From contig NC_071397.1 of the NCBI RefSeq assembly GCF_022682495.2, forward strand, positions 34,115,427 through 34,179,426: a stretch of 64,000 nt of DNA. The letters are read 5' to 3'. Every line of letters starts with the position of its first letter. The stretch's first letter is position 1. This document shows positions 9,887 to 20,559 of this stretch, one piece after another. The position numbers and the translations under genes were made by a program. The notes beneath the pieces are model-generated. The model was not told the origin of the DNA. It made no database searches and saw only the letters and a program-made list of their open reading frames with translations. Source of the stretch: Desmodus rotundus. Lineage: Eukaryota; Chordata; Mammalia; Chiroptera; Phyllostomidae.

Positions 9887-10930
9887 TATAATAAATACCT
9901 CATATAAGTGCAATGTAAGTATAGGAAGATAAAGTATTCTCTAACTTCCTTTTCCATCCCACTACCTCAGGTGGAAACTTTCTTCAATATCTTAAGCCTT
10001 GTCCTTAGATGATAGAGTCACAAAAAAAAAACCTTTATGGGAGAAATAAGTAGTAAAAAAGAGGATTCTCATTGTTCTGAAGGAATAATAAAATGAAATC
10101 TATTAGAATGAAATAGAATGAAATTGAGGACAAGGCGAGGAGACTAACTTTAAAGAACAAAGAGCCCTATATTTCTTTCTTTTTTTTCTTAAATTTTTTT
10201 CTAATTTTAAGGATATAGAAATATCTTTAGTGTCCCTTTTCCAGCTCTTAAATCTTCAATCAGTGGAACTCATTCAATATTCAATAGCTTTTAGAAATGT
10301 AGTTTTAGGTAATAGCATTTTAGATAACCCGAATGATTAATTTACAAGTGGTTTAGGTTCTGTATTAAGTGTTGAACTATGTATATGTCGATTATTCAGA
10401 TGCAAATGAGAGGAAAATTCAAGGAGTTTAGATGAAGACTCTGTTTAGGTGTTAATCTTTCTAAGTCCCTAGATGTCACTCATGTAAACTCTGTTGCTAG
10501 TTAGAAATAGCTTTAGGAAGGTTTAATAATTTCACATTTGCTGTAGACCATGCCAGTTTAGTTATGCTACTCTCACATTCGTTATACACGCTTATCTAAT
10601 TTCTGATCAGGAAACCTTGATAATGGTATCATAACAAAAAAGCCAAATATTTTTATTTAAGTAGTGAAAATCATAGTGCACTATAAGTAGGATTTAAACC
10701 TTACAAAGATTTGAAGTAGCTTGTGTACATCACCATCATGTCAAATGTTGTCATTTATTCTGTTTTACATCTAAAAAGATGGCTGGGTTGACCATTTCCT
10801 GGTATTTTTGCTGGGTTTAATTGTACTATATTATCATCTGCTTTGCCTTTTTCAAATTGTGTGTCTTTGCAGGAGGAATGCCATGGCTGTAGAATACACA
10901 CACTTATACTCAGACACATACACAACACCC
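9887..10930. other. Unassigned AT-rich sequence
   Basis: No gene or confidently recognised repeat. The only long open stretch (10755-11132, minus) runs from here into L1 and CA-rich sequence and shows no domain. Confidence 0.4.
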
Positions 10931-11431
10931 ACCCCAGGTTTATTGAGATATAATCACATATAACATTGTATAAATTTAAGGTATACACATAATGATTTGA
11001 TATATGTACATAATGTGAAATGATTACCTTCCTAAAGTTAATTAACACACCCATCATTTGCATTAGCTTTGGGTGTCTGTGCAAGTGTGTGTGTGTGTAT
11101 GTGGTGAGATTCATTCTCTTAATAACTTTCAAGAATAGAATATAGTATTGTTAACTACAGTCACCATGTTATGCACTTGATTCCCAGAACTTATATATCT
11201 TATAACTAGAGTTTGTATCCTTTGGTCATCTTCATTCATTTCTTTCTCTTCCCAACTCTGGCAACCTACTTTTTCTTTCTATGACTTCAGATTTTAGATT
11301 CTAGTTATAAGTGAGATCATGTAGCATTTGTCTTTCTCTGGTATTTCACTTAGCATGATGCCCTCAAGGTTCATCCATGTTGTCACAAATGACAGTATTC
11401 CTTCTTTTTAAGACTGAATAATATTCCATTA

Positions 11432-11465
<34 letters not shown>

Positions 11466-11640
11466 CTTTTATCTGTTTATGGACACTTGCATAGTTTCTA
11501 TGTCTTGTCTATTGTAGGTAACACTGCACTGAGCATGAAAATGCAGATATGTCTTGAAGCTACTGATTTTTTTTCTTTGGATATAGTCTCAGAGATGGAT
11601 CATATGGTAGGTCTATTTCTAATTTTTTAGTTATTAATTA
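10931..11640 (-). mobile_element. Old LINE-1 (L1M-type) 3' UTR and ORF2 end
   Basis: The plus strand reads as antisense L1: the TTGAGATATAATCACATATA stretch of the 3' UTR, then the complement of the ORF2 C-terminus (TTCATCCATGTTGTCACAAA, GGATCATATGGTAGGTCTAT). A (CA)n microsatellite lies at 11434-11462. The L1 is cut at 11640 where HAL1-c begins; the next L1 part at 13304 resumes roughly 0.9 kb further along an L1, so sequence is missing. Confidence 0.75.
11434..11462. repeat. (CA)n microsatellite
   Basis: An uninterrupted dinucleotide array inside the old L1, at the usual site of the L1 ATATATCCACA-like segment. Confidence 0.9.
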
Positions 11641-11693
11641 ATAACTGTGAGTTTGCTGTCATTTTTACTATTCATATTTTTATCTTCTTTTTC

Positions 11694-12524
11694 TTAGATA
11701 AGTCCCTTTAACATTTCATATAATAAGGGCTTGGTGATGATGAACTCCTTTACCCTGACATTATCTGAGAAGCACTTTATCTGGCCTTCCATTCTAAATG
11801 ATAGCTTTGCTGGATACAGTAATCTTGCATGTAGCTCCTTGCCTTTCATGAATTGGAATACTTCTTGCCAGTCCCTTCTTGCCTGTAAGGTCTCTTTTGA
11901 GAAGTCAGCTGACAGTCTTATGGAAACTCCTTTGTAGGTAACTGTGTCCTTTTCTCTTGCTGCTTCTAAGATTCTCTCCTTCTGTTTCATCTTGGGGAAT
12001 GTAATGATGATGTGCCTTGGTGTGTTCCTCCTTGGGTCCAGCTTCTGTGGGACTCTCTGAGCTTCCTGGACTTCCTGGAAGTCTATTTCCTTTGCCAGAC
12101 TGGGGAAGTTCTCCTTCATTATTTGTTCCAATAAGTTTTCAATTTTTTGTTCTTCCTCTTCTCCTTCTGGCACCCCTATAATTCGGATGTTGGAATGTTT
12201 CAAGATGTCCTGGAGGTTGCTAAGCCTTTCCTCATTTTTCCGAATTCTTGTTTCTTCATTCTTTTCTGGTGGGATGTTTCTTTCTTCCTTCTGGTCCACA
12301 CTGTTGATTTGAGTCCCAGTTTCCTTCTCATCACTATTGGTTCCCTGTACATTTTCCTTTGTCTCTCTTAGCATAGCCTTCATTTTTTCATCTAGTTTTC
12401 GACCAAATTCAAACAATTCTGTGCGTGTCCTAATTATCAGTGTTTTGAACTGTGCGTCTGATAGGTTGGCTAGCTGTTCGCTGCTTAGTTGTATTAATTC
12501 TGGAGCTTTGATCTGTTCTTTCAT
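11694..12524 (-). CDS. ORF1: HAL1-c ORF1 protein, 276 aa, intact
   Basis: A complete open frame from ATG at 12524 to TAA at 11694. It encodes an L1 ORF1-type RNA-binding protein. Residues 1-105 form a charged, partly helical N-terminus with a shortened coiled coil (RTELFEFGRKLDEKMKAML). RRM is about 111-183 with NIRIIGVPEG (112-121) and PRHIIITF (169-176). CTD is about 184-276 with ILEAAREK, LQARRDW and LLYPAKLSF. Human L1 ORF1p is about 338 aa, so the shortening lies in the coiled coil. No stops or frameshifts are visible. The ancestral start (ATGCCAAGAC, 12562-12571) is separated by a 27-bp A-run and is out of frame, so initiation must be at this downstream ATG. Whether it is expressed cannot be seen. 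Confidence 0.85.
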   Translation of the reverse strand: MKEQIKAPELIQLSSEQLANLSDAQFKTLIIRTRTELFEFGRKLDEKMKAMLRETKENVQGTNSDEKETGTQINSVDQKEERNIPPEKNEETRIRKNEERLSNLQDILKHSNIRIIGVPEGEEEEQKIENLLEQIMKENFPSLAKEIDFQEVQEAQRVPQKLDPRRNTPRHIIITFPKMKQKERILEAAREKDTVTYKGVSIRLSADFSKETLQARRDWQEVFQFMKGKELHARLLYPAKLSFRMEGQIKCFSDNVRVKEFIITKPLLYEMLKGLI

Positions 12525-12534
12525 TTGGGCCTTT

Positions 12535-12561
12535 TTTTTTTTTTTTTTTTTTTTTTTTGTC
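12535..12561 (-). repeat. A27 homopolymer between ancestral and present ORF1 starts of HAL1-c
   Basis: A run of 27 T on the plus strand (A in element sense) immediately after CAAGAC. Homologous runs are A17 in HAL1-e and A15 in HAL1-f; HAL1-b has the unexpanded AAGAAATACAGCAGAA. Confidence 0.85.
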
Positions 12562-12944
12562 TTGGCATGCCTGTTACTTAAAGGGGCAGAGCCTTAGGTG
12601 TTCCTGGGGCGGGGTAACGCTGGTGGCTGTGCTGTGATGCTGTACGTGGGGGAGGGGACGAGAGGCAGCAATGGAGCCTGCCTCACTCTCCTCTGGATTT
12701 CCATCTTTCACTCCGATACCCACAATCAAACTGGGCCCCTCTGGTGCTGGGTCCCGAGTGGATGGGCTTGTGCACACTCTAGGCCCCTGTGGGTCTCTCC
12801 AATGACCTCTCCTGTGAGGCTGGGAGTCTCTCCTGCTGCTGCCCCAACCCCCATGGGCGTTTTCAATCAGAGGTTTGAGGCTTTATTTCCCTGTGCTGGA
12901 GCCCTGGGTTGCATGGTCTGCTTTGCTCCCCACCGTTTGTCCTG

Positions 12945-13120
12945 TTTATCTATGCACGAATGTGGGGCCACAGGGTGCTACCCACTGCTCAGCCTGCCCC
13001 ATTCTCCGCCATTCTGAGTCCGGCCCTCTGGGTTTATCTGTGCACCAATGTGCGGCCACAGGGTCCTCTAGTGGTCCCACTGCCTGCGCTGTTTGTCCCA
13101 CACTCTGCCAGTCTCAGTCC
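12945..13120 (-). repeat. Two 88-bp monomers in HAL1-c 5' region
   Basis: The segments beginning TTTATCTATGCACGAATG (12945) and TTTATCTGTGCACCAATG (13033) are tandem diverged copies with 88-bp spacing. HAL1-e shows the same two-unit arrangement; HAL1-b and HAL1-f have one unit. Confidence 0.7.
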
Positions 13121-13303
13121 CGCCACAGCCACACGAGTCCTCTCCACCCCAGTGCCTGTCTCCGCCCCTCCTACCAGTCTGGATGAATGTTTATTTTGTG
13201 TTTCCTTGGTGTTGGACCCCCTTGCCATTCGATTTTCTGTCAGTTCTGGTTGTGCGAGGAGACGCAGTGTGTCTACCTACACCTCCATCTTGGTTCTCGC
13301 TAT

Positions 13304-13490
13304 TGGAATTTTGATAAGGATTGAACTGAATCTATATATGGTTTTAGGTAATATGAACTGAACATTTTCACAATTTTAATTTTTTATCTATGAACATAAG
13401 TTATCTCTGCATTTATTTGCATCTTCAATTTTTCATCAACATCTTACAGTTTTCAGCACATATACACTTTATTTTTGTGAAGCTAGCCGA
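13304..13490 (-). mobile_element. Old LINE-1 ORF2 fragment flanking HAL1-c
   Basis: The plus strand carries the antisense L1 ORF2 segment ATTGGAATTTTGATAAGGAT and later CATCTTACAGTTTTCAGCAC. The same region of L1 appears at 47.07-47.23 kb. It belongs to the same interrupted L1 as 10931-11640. Confidence 0.7.
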
Positions 13491-14867
13491 AATGGACAGG
13501 GATCATGCTTATTTCAGAAGGCACCATAAAGAAGGATATAGATCCAAATTATCTCCAGGTATAAAGGAAATGAATGAAATGCTTTTAATATTTATGGGGC
13601 TTACATAACATTTTTTAAAAGCACCTTATTCATAAGATTAAGCTTACATAGGTTCGATAAGGTGAGGTGTATTAAGACTGATATTCTTTCTAAGGACTAA
13701 TAAATAGACACAGTAAGTTGAAAAATAAGAGGAAGAGTCAACAGAAGGTCTTCAAGAGTTAAGATAGATTTTTCTGAGCCCCATGTTTCTCTTGATTCCT
13801 TTTGAATTTGGATTTTAGAGTCTAGCTTTATTCACTACAAGTTGCTGGAAAGATAGTGTTGGCATTGTCACCATCTACTAATGGCTCACTTAAGGAGTTA
13901 TCAAGTCCCCCTTTACTCTAAAATATCTCCCTGTGTATCTTATACCTAGAAAGCTTATGCATTTTGCCTAAAAGTTCCCACCATCCACCCACTTATAGTT
14001 TAAAGCAATTCAGGCTGCTGTCAAACTCATTCAGTCTAACATTGCAATGACAATGCCTGTCAGTGATTGAATTGACTTTGTTCAAAATAAAACATCTGAT
14101 TTTATTATATTATATTTACTGTAGCTACCTGGCAGAGTTCTCAGGGTGTGTGCTATAGAGCAGTCATGTTTTTGAGGTGGTGACATCCAAGAAGAGGGTG
14201 AGTTTGCTATGATGCATAGAAGGCAGCATGAAGGAACAAGGCCCTTCAGAGAGGGTAGAAGACCAGGAAAGTCTGGTGGTGATCAGAAGTCTTTTGGTGG
14301 GGAGATAACTCTTGCTGAAGTTGGAAGAATACATAGGATTTAGTATGTTCATGAGATGGACACATTTCCTAGCTGAGGGAAGAGAGTTGCAAAAATGAGG
14401 AGCTGTGAATCTGCTTATGTATATTTTAGCTAAAGTATTGACTTGATAGAGACCAAGTTATTTAAAATAATTGGAAGACTCAAAAGTAAAATTTTTCAGA
14501 TTACATTTTGCATAATATTAGATAATGCTATATTCTGTTATCTCTTAAAACTTTATTATGGGATTCACTATGTTGCAAACAGCTGAGTAATGGGGGGGAG
14601 AGAAAAGGTATATCCAACTCATGTAATACAATAGTAACTATGACTCTGTTGAGAAAATGGAAACAAAAGAAAAATTACCATTTACAAAAATATTAAAAGT
14701 TAAAACATGATTTGCTACAGGAAGTCCAGGTTAAAGAGGTCAAGGACAGTTCTTGGAAAAAACCCATGAATGGGAAAGAATTCTTATGACTGAGTTAAAT
14801 CAAGAATGTTTGTTCTTGAGGAAACAATCTTGTATCCTTAAGTTTTTTGGACATTTTGCCATTGGTA
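13491..14867. other. Unassigned sequence
   Basis: No gene or confident repeat. A purine-rich stretch at 14160-14350 has the look of a decayed L2 but is too diverged to assign by eye. Confidence 0.35.
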
Positions 14868-14882
14868 AGAATTCAAAACTCT

Positions 14883-15095
14883 AGCCCTGGCTGGCGTGGC
14901 TCCGTGGATTGATTGCTGGCCTGTGAACTGAAGGGTCGCTGGTTCGATTCACAGTCAGGGCATATGCCTGGGTTGACTGCCATGTCCCCAGTAGGGGACA
15001 CACAAGAGGCAACTACACGTTGATGTTTCTCTCCATCTCTTTCTCCCTCCCTTCCTCTCTGTCTAAAAATAAATAAATAAAATTTTTAAAAAGAA
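14883..15095 (+). mobile_element. VES SINE (bat tRNA-derived)
   Basis: Full-length VES-type SINE: tRNA-like head starting AGCCCTGGCTGGCGTGGCTC, B-box GGTTCGATTC near 14940, VES body motifs (CATATGCCTGGGTT, GTAGGGGACACACAAGAGGC) and a CTCTCTGTCTAAAAATAAAT tail. This family is restricted to bats and is the main taxonomic clue in the window. It is transcribed by RNA polymerase III from the internal A/B boxes and moved by LINE-1. Confidence 0.92.
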
Positions 15096-15108
15096 AAAAA
15101 AAGAGTTC

Positions 15109-15170
15109 GTGGAGTGAGGGGGGGGAAATGGGACAACTGTAATAGCATAATCAATAAATATATTAAAAAG
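15109..15170 (+). mobile_element. HAL1-d: 62-bp 5'-truncated HAL1 tail in the VES A-tail
   Basis: GTGGAGTGAGG through CAATAAATATATTAAAAAG matches the last 60 bp of HAL1-f (31637-31696) base for base. It has its own TSD, AAAAAAAGAGTTC, at 15096-15108 and 15171-15183. The insertion landed at the junction of the SINE A-tail and the SINE's right TSD, so it is younger than the SINE. Confidence 0.88.
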
Positions 15171-15191
15171 AAAAAAAGAGTTCAAAACTCT

Positions 15192-16649
15192 TTAAAATGT
15201 ATGATCTGATTACACAATGCAAAGGTTACTTCATCTTACAAAGCATGGCAGTACATCATTCTTTTATAATATTGTCATGGGGACAAGTCTGGGTTGTTGG
15301 ATAACAGGAGGCAAGAAGTAGAGTATGTTCCCTTTGAGATGTTCACATTGAAATGAGAGGAACTGAATACATGTCAGATAAAGGGGCCAGGCAGGTCACA
15401 AAAACACACCTGGAGAAGCTCAACAAGAAAGAAAAGGTATAAGCTGAATTTCCAAATCTGGATAAGCATGAAGGTGAGAATTGGAGGCCAAGAGACTATT
15501 TAGGCCAGGTGGAAGAGGAGCCAAGTGAAGGAAACCTGTGTATATGCATATTCATCTCAGATGAAGTTGGGGTATTATGGGCAGTACAATCTTGGGGGAA
15601 GGACCCAGGAGGACTTTCTTAGAGGAATGGTAATTGTCAATTTAAATAAAGTTAAGTCTACTCTCACAATTTCTAACAAACTTGAGTTATGACAAATAGG
15701 TTATATTTTTCAAGAAATAGTCCACCGAAGCTAGCTTTTTCACAGATTCCTTGGTACTCCATCTGTATATTTTTGTAAAATTCTCTAATTTTAAAATTTT
15801 GCTTGCTTTGGAGTTTATACACTCATCTCAATGTTCTTTTGTGATATGTCAGCTTGGCCTCAACACATTATATCACAGCTATTTCTATTAATTATTCTTA
15901 TTATTTCCCAGTATTACAAAGTTTAATCTCCTTGGCATGTCTCACCAGAGTTCTTCCAGTTTACCTTTAACCTCCTCCAATAGATAGGAACTAACATATA
16001 CAAATTGTGAGAAAATGTAAAATATCCAGATATAAAATGCCATAGTTAAGTGAAAGACATAGATACAGAGTATTTATATCTTGAATTTTAATTCTATTTT
16101 ATTTTATTTAATAATACTTTTCTTCAAAGGAACTTAAGTACAATTGAGAAACATGATCACTATCTGCACATATTTATTTTTCTTATAAGTCAGAGGTTTG
16201 GACTTGGCAGTGGTATATTCACAACCTCCAAAAGCAGAACAGCACTAGGACTGTGAAGTAGTTGGGAGGAAGGATTAAAATTTGGTGAATCTTTCTACTT
16301 ATGTGCTTCATGTCTTCTTGACTTTCAAAAGACAGACATTTCAAGTGGAAGAAATGAATGACAAATAGCTAAAGATGTTCAGAAATATTACAACACCTAC
16401 ACTTGGTATAAATTAAACTATAATAGTCTCAAGCCTGCTTTTTTCTGTCTTTAATGATGCTTGTATATATGCCTTGATGACAGTCTTAGTGGGAACAATT
16501 GGCCTTTAAGTTCTGGTACTTTTTGCATTTTCAGGAAAGCATAGACTAAATTGTACAGCAACATCGTTGAAAGGTGAAAACTCAATTTCATTGTAAGGTA
16601 TGTCCTCCATAGTAAATAGAACAAATTGTCATCTATCCTAATAAAACAA
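15192..16649. other. Unassigned sequence
   Basis: AT-rich, no supported gene. Purine-rich DNA at 15290-15560 may be a decayed LINE fragment; I cannot place it. Confidence 0.35.
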
Positions 16650-16651
16650 TA

Positions 16652-16895
16652 GAGTTGAACCTCAGTTCTCAAACTTCATTAATTCCAGAAGGCTGTTGGA
16701 AAATGGATTTGTTTGAAACTGAATCTCCTTTGTTGCCTGAAAGATGTATGACTGCTTATACACGCATCAGCATGAAAAGGTTGTCGAGTTGAGAATTGAA
16801 GTTTTGTTTGACACTGGGACACTCTGTCCATGAAAAACTTGGTTGAGAACCTAATTGTTAAACATGGGAGATGTTTGAGAACCAAGGTTTGACTG
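16652..16895. mobile_element. TA-flanked MITE with imperfect terminal inverted repeats
   Basis: Left end GAGTTGAACCTCAGTTCTC and the complement of the right end CAGTCAAACCTTGGTTCTC pair, and TA lies directly outside both ends (16650-16651, 16896-16897). The element is 244 bp without coding capacity. Sequence type resembles old mammalian Tc1/mariner MITEs of the Kanga/Tigger kind. Confidence 0.65.
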
Positions 16896-17079
16896 TACTA
16901 TGAAAAATTTGAGAGTCCCTGGAAATAGCATTGTTAACTCTTATGTTTACCTCCATCTTTTACTGGTTATGCCATTAACTGCTTTTTCCTACAATGGTTC
17001 TGAAGGTACTCTCTAGTTTCAATTTTATCACTTTGTCATGATATCATAATTCATAGGTGGAAACTAGACACCATATTTA

Positions 17080-17660
17080 AAAACAATCATTTAGTAGCAA
17101 AAGGCAAAAAGGAGGGAGTGATATAAACAAGTACTGCAAGTGTTGGTAAATGGCATAGCTTTATTATAGCTAGAGAGGTCTTCAAAGAAGGCAGAGATAT
17201 TTATATTAGCCTTTAAGACTGGGTAGACTTTGAATAGATAGAGAGAAAAATTGCATGTGGGGTTGGCGAGGGAATGGCACAGGTATTTACCAGCATGAAT
17301 GCCGTTGGAGTGTTAGGAGGTGGCCTGGGAATGGAGAGATGAAGCCATGCAAGGATGCCTAAGCCAACGGACTTCATTTTATGGTCAATAATAAGACCCT
17401 GGATGTTTGAATAGCACAACGACAAAGTGAAAGCAATATTTAGGGATATAAATTTTGAGCTTATAGTTGTCTTAACTTTTCTATTCTGGTTGCTTATAAA
17501 AAACATAAAGCTGAGGAAAGGGAGTGGGTTGCAAGAGGGAGAGGGAGTGGAAGAATTAATCCTTATTCAAAGAGATATTCTTTGAAGACGAGGAAGGAAA
17601 TCTGAAGTCAGCTACTTAGAAAATTCAAGGCTGGAGAGATGTGAGTAAAGTTTACAGTTG
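17080..17660 (-). mobile_element. L2 LINE fragment
   Basis: The plus strand shows an antisense-L2 style: 'AAGAAGGCAGAGATATTTATA', then 'ATGAAGCCATGCAAGG' and 'ACTTCATTTTATGG', in the order found in L2. Strongly decayed. Confidence 0.5.
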
Positions 17661-18818
17661 CAGAGAGAGTAAGTCAGCTGGGTAAGACACTAGGCCAGAT
17701 CTACGAACTCGGCCTGGGCTGCTCATGCACGGCTAAGTTTGATTTAGTTGTCTTTAACTCCCTGCAGTTCTCCCACTATTCTTAAAAACCGTGCTTTTAA
17801 ACTTACAGGATCATAAGCAGTTAGTTAACAAATCTATCATTACCTAGGGCTTTGTGCCTCATATCTGCAGTTTGGCATTTCTATCAGAAATTAAGCTCCC
17901 CAAAATATTTAATTCTGGAATTTAATAATAAAGGTGGAAGCTTTTGTTTTCCTGAAAAATCAAAACCTGTTTATAATGTTCTTTGCCAAAATAGTAATAA
18001 TATAGCAATACAGTGTTTTAAAATATATTACCTTTTTGATTCTTAGCATGACCCTCTTACTGAGGCAGGGCAAATGTTACTGTTGCTAGAAAACAGGAAG
18101 CCAGAGTAGTTGTTTCATTAAGTAACTGTAGAGAGGAGTGGGGTGAGGACTTGTGATTTCTAATTTTTAGATGCTTTTACAAGTGGTCCATTAGTTATAT
18201 TTGGCTCTGTCAAGTAAGTTGTACATATGCTTACTTTCATCATAAAACTGAGGTTATATTTATTTCCTTGGTTTCAAAAATTGTATAAAACATCAATATC
18301 ATATGACTAAGTTAAATGTAATAATTCTCTATAGATAGATGTCAATATTGTAGTTATTTTTCCAATTGAATAATCTTTGAAAGAGACTCCTAAAGGAGTT
18401 TCTTGAAGCAAGTAACTTTTTTCAGAAGATGGGAACAATAGGTTTTTCTGGAAAACTTTCATAGAGACAAAAACATAAGAGACTTCAGAGTAAGGAATGC
18501 TACAATCATGAACAATTTGAGGGTCAAAAACCAATATTAGGAATAATTTTTACCAAAGATTAAAGTATGACATGAGGTTTACACTACAAATGCTTATAGT
18601 GTAAGAAGCATTTTTCAGAGGTCTTGTCCATTGTTTGATGTTTTACTTAGCTCAGGGAGAAAATGGTTGTTTTATCTTATGGCTGACTTCACATATAGCA
18701 GACTAGGAACTTTTCTAAACTAGTGTGATTTAAAGGGTATCTTCCCCCAAATAGGAACACATAAATATGCAGAGACATATATGCACTTGATTTCTGGCTG
18801 CCTGACCATCATCTTTCT
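17661..18818. other. Unassigned sequence
   Basis: No supported gene or repeat; short open frames here lack recognisable domains. Confidence 0.35.
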
Positions 18819-18860
18819 AGATCTATCTATCTATCCATCCATCCATCCATCCACCCATCA
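18819..18860. repeat. (ATCT)n/(ATCC)n tetranucleotide microsatellite
   Basis: ATCT units run into ATCC units without interruption. Confidence 0.9.
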
Positions 18861-20142
18861 ATCTTTTTATCATCACATATCTTGTTTGCACATAAACCAT
18901 TGCAATTCAAAAGCTACTACCAATGGGTTAGCATTTTAGGTTTAGAAATTATTTAAGTATTTATATATGAATATAAATGTTCAAAACATTGATGGAAGTA
19001 GCTCTTTTATATTTGTATGAAAATTGCTGTAATCAGGAGGCAGTTAAGTCATGCTAAAAGAGCTATGTTTGAAAGAGGAGGACAGAGACATTTGTGGCAG
19101 TTAATGAGGATCATGGTGGGGATGTGTGTGTATGTGCATATGAGTGGGTATGTGAGGTTATATGGGCAGCTAGTGAATACCCTGGAAGTGCTGTGTAATA
19201 AAAAAGACAAGGACATGAAATGACCAAAGGGAAATTTCACCTTCATCCCCCTGCTTCTAATGTCTTCTGTAATTAGAGTTCAACAGAGAGTCCTTTCTTT
19301 CGAGTGTTAAAATTTTGGCTATTATTGACAATCAGTGCTTTCTGGTATAGTGCAGTATACAATTATTAGATATTTGGTAACTTCAACTAATTTTATATAT
19401 ATATATATACACAAATTACATATATATACACACACAAATACAAAAGATTATAAATATATAATCTTTTATATATAATATATATTTAATCCTTTATATATAA
19501 TCTTAATATATATTTATATATAAAGATTATATATATTATATAATCATAATGTATATAATAAATATACAATAATGTTTATAATGTATAAATATAAACAACA
19601 TCTATCTAGCATAAGAACTTAGCATCATTACTATAAGTGGATGAGTTTGATGTAAGGCAAACCTAAAATTCTAATAATTATTGGCAAACAGGGAATGCAT
19701 TATTGATTTTCTGTTCTTGGATAACCAAAGAGTTGTGGAAATATGTTACCATATGGGAAAAGAAGAGATTTGGAGGGAAAGAAATTAAGGTTTTCTTCTT
19801 CTTTTCCAGGAAAATTATAGCTGGAGTAATGACCCATAGGTTTAAGAGTGTGTCAGCTGACACCAATAAAAGCAAGTTCTGTAGGGATTTTGAGAGAAAT
19901 ATGTATTTTTACTTCACACTTTTGGCTCCTTAAGCTGAAACCTACCAGAACTTCTTGCCTCTAATAGTGCTCAGTTTCACCTTAATATTACCTTGGTCCT
20001 ATTATAGCTCAGTTTTTTCAAAGTTATACAGCCATTAGTCAATCAGAGTGCACCTGCTTTTCAGTTTCATACAGGAGCACATGGAGCGAGAGGTTTTTCA
20101 GCCTGAGAAACCCCAGTTTCCCGGTGATGCAAATGTGACCCG
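18861..20142. repeat. AT-rich sequence with (TA)n-rich palindromic core at 19396-19600
   Basis: The core alternates TATATA with AATCTTTTATATATAA-like units on both strands and can fold on itself. The remainder (18861-19390 and 19601-20142) holds no supported gene. Confidence 0.6.
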
Positions 20143-20559
20143 ACGAGTCTGGGTTTTTTAAAAAAATATATTTATTGATTATGCTATTACAGTTGTCCCA
20201 TTTCCAGCCCCCCTCACTCCACTCCATCCTGCCCACCCCATCCCTCCCACATTCCCCCCATATAGTTCATGTCCACAGGTCATACTTATAAGTTCTTTGG
20301 CTTCTACATTTCCTACACTATTCTTACCCTCCCCCTGTCTATTTTCCACCTATCATCTATGCTACTTATTCTCTGTACCTTCCCCCCCTCCCCCTCCCAC
20401 TCCCCTATTGACAACCCTCCATGTGATCTCCATCTCTATGGTTCTGTTCCTGTTCTAGTTGTTTGCCTAGTTTGCTCTTGCTTTTGTTTTAGGTGTGGTC
20501 GTTAATAACTGTGAGTTTGCTGTCATTTTTATTGTTCATATTTTTTAATCTACTTTTTC

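Larger units (their letters stand above)
11641..13302 (-). mobile_element. HAL1-c: half-L1 with intact ORF1 and deleted 3' tail
   Basis: On the minus strand: 5' tip near 13302 (GAACCAAGATGGAGG), GC-rich 5' region with two 88-bp monomers (12945 and 13033 starts), a 27-bp A-run, intact ORF1 (12524-11694), and only about 50 bp of 3' region before a junction at 11640/11641. The remaining 3' region (about 400 bp) and neighbouring L1 sequence are deleted. The element sits inside an older L1, fragments of which flank it on both sides in the same orientation. Confidence 0.85.
14868..15191 (+). repeat. Target-site duplication pair of the VES SINE
   Basis: AGAATTCAAAACTCT at 14868-14882 and AGAGTTCAAAACTCT at 15177-15191 flank the SINE plus a later HAL1 tail. 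One mismatch separates them. Confidence 0.8.

Noticed and set aside
14883..14960. tRNA gene candidate
   Set aside because: A and B boxes belong to the tRNA-derived head of the VES SINE; no intact cloverleaf with proper acceptor ends.
18819..18860. CRISPR-like or regularly spaced array
   Set aside because: Simple tetranucleotide microsatellite; no spacers. No CRISPR-type array exists anywhere in the window.
19396..19600. Possible origin or scaffold attachment region because of AT-rich palindromes
   Set aside because: Low-complexity (TA)n expansion explains it; no independent evidence for a function.
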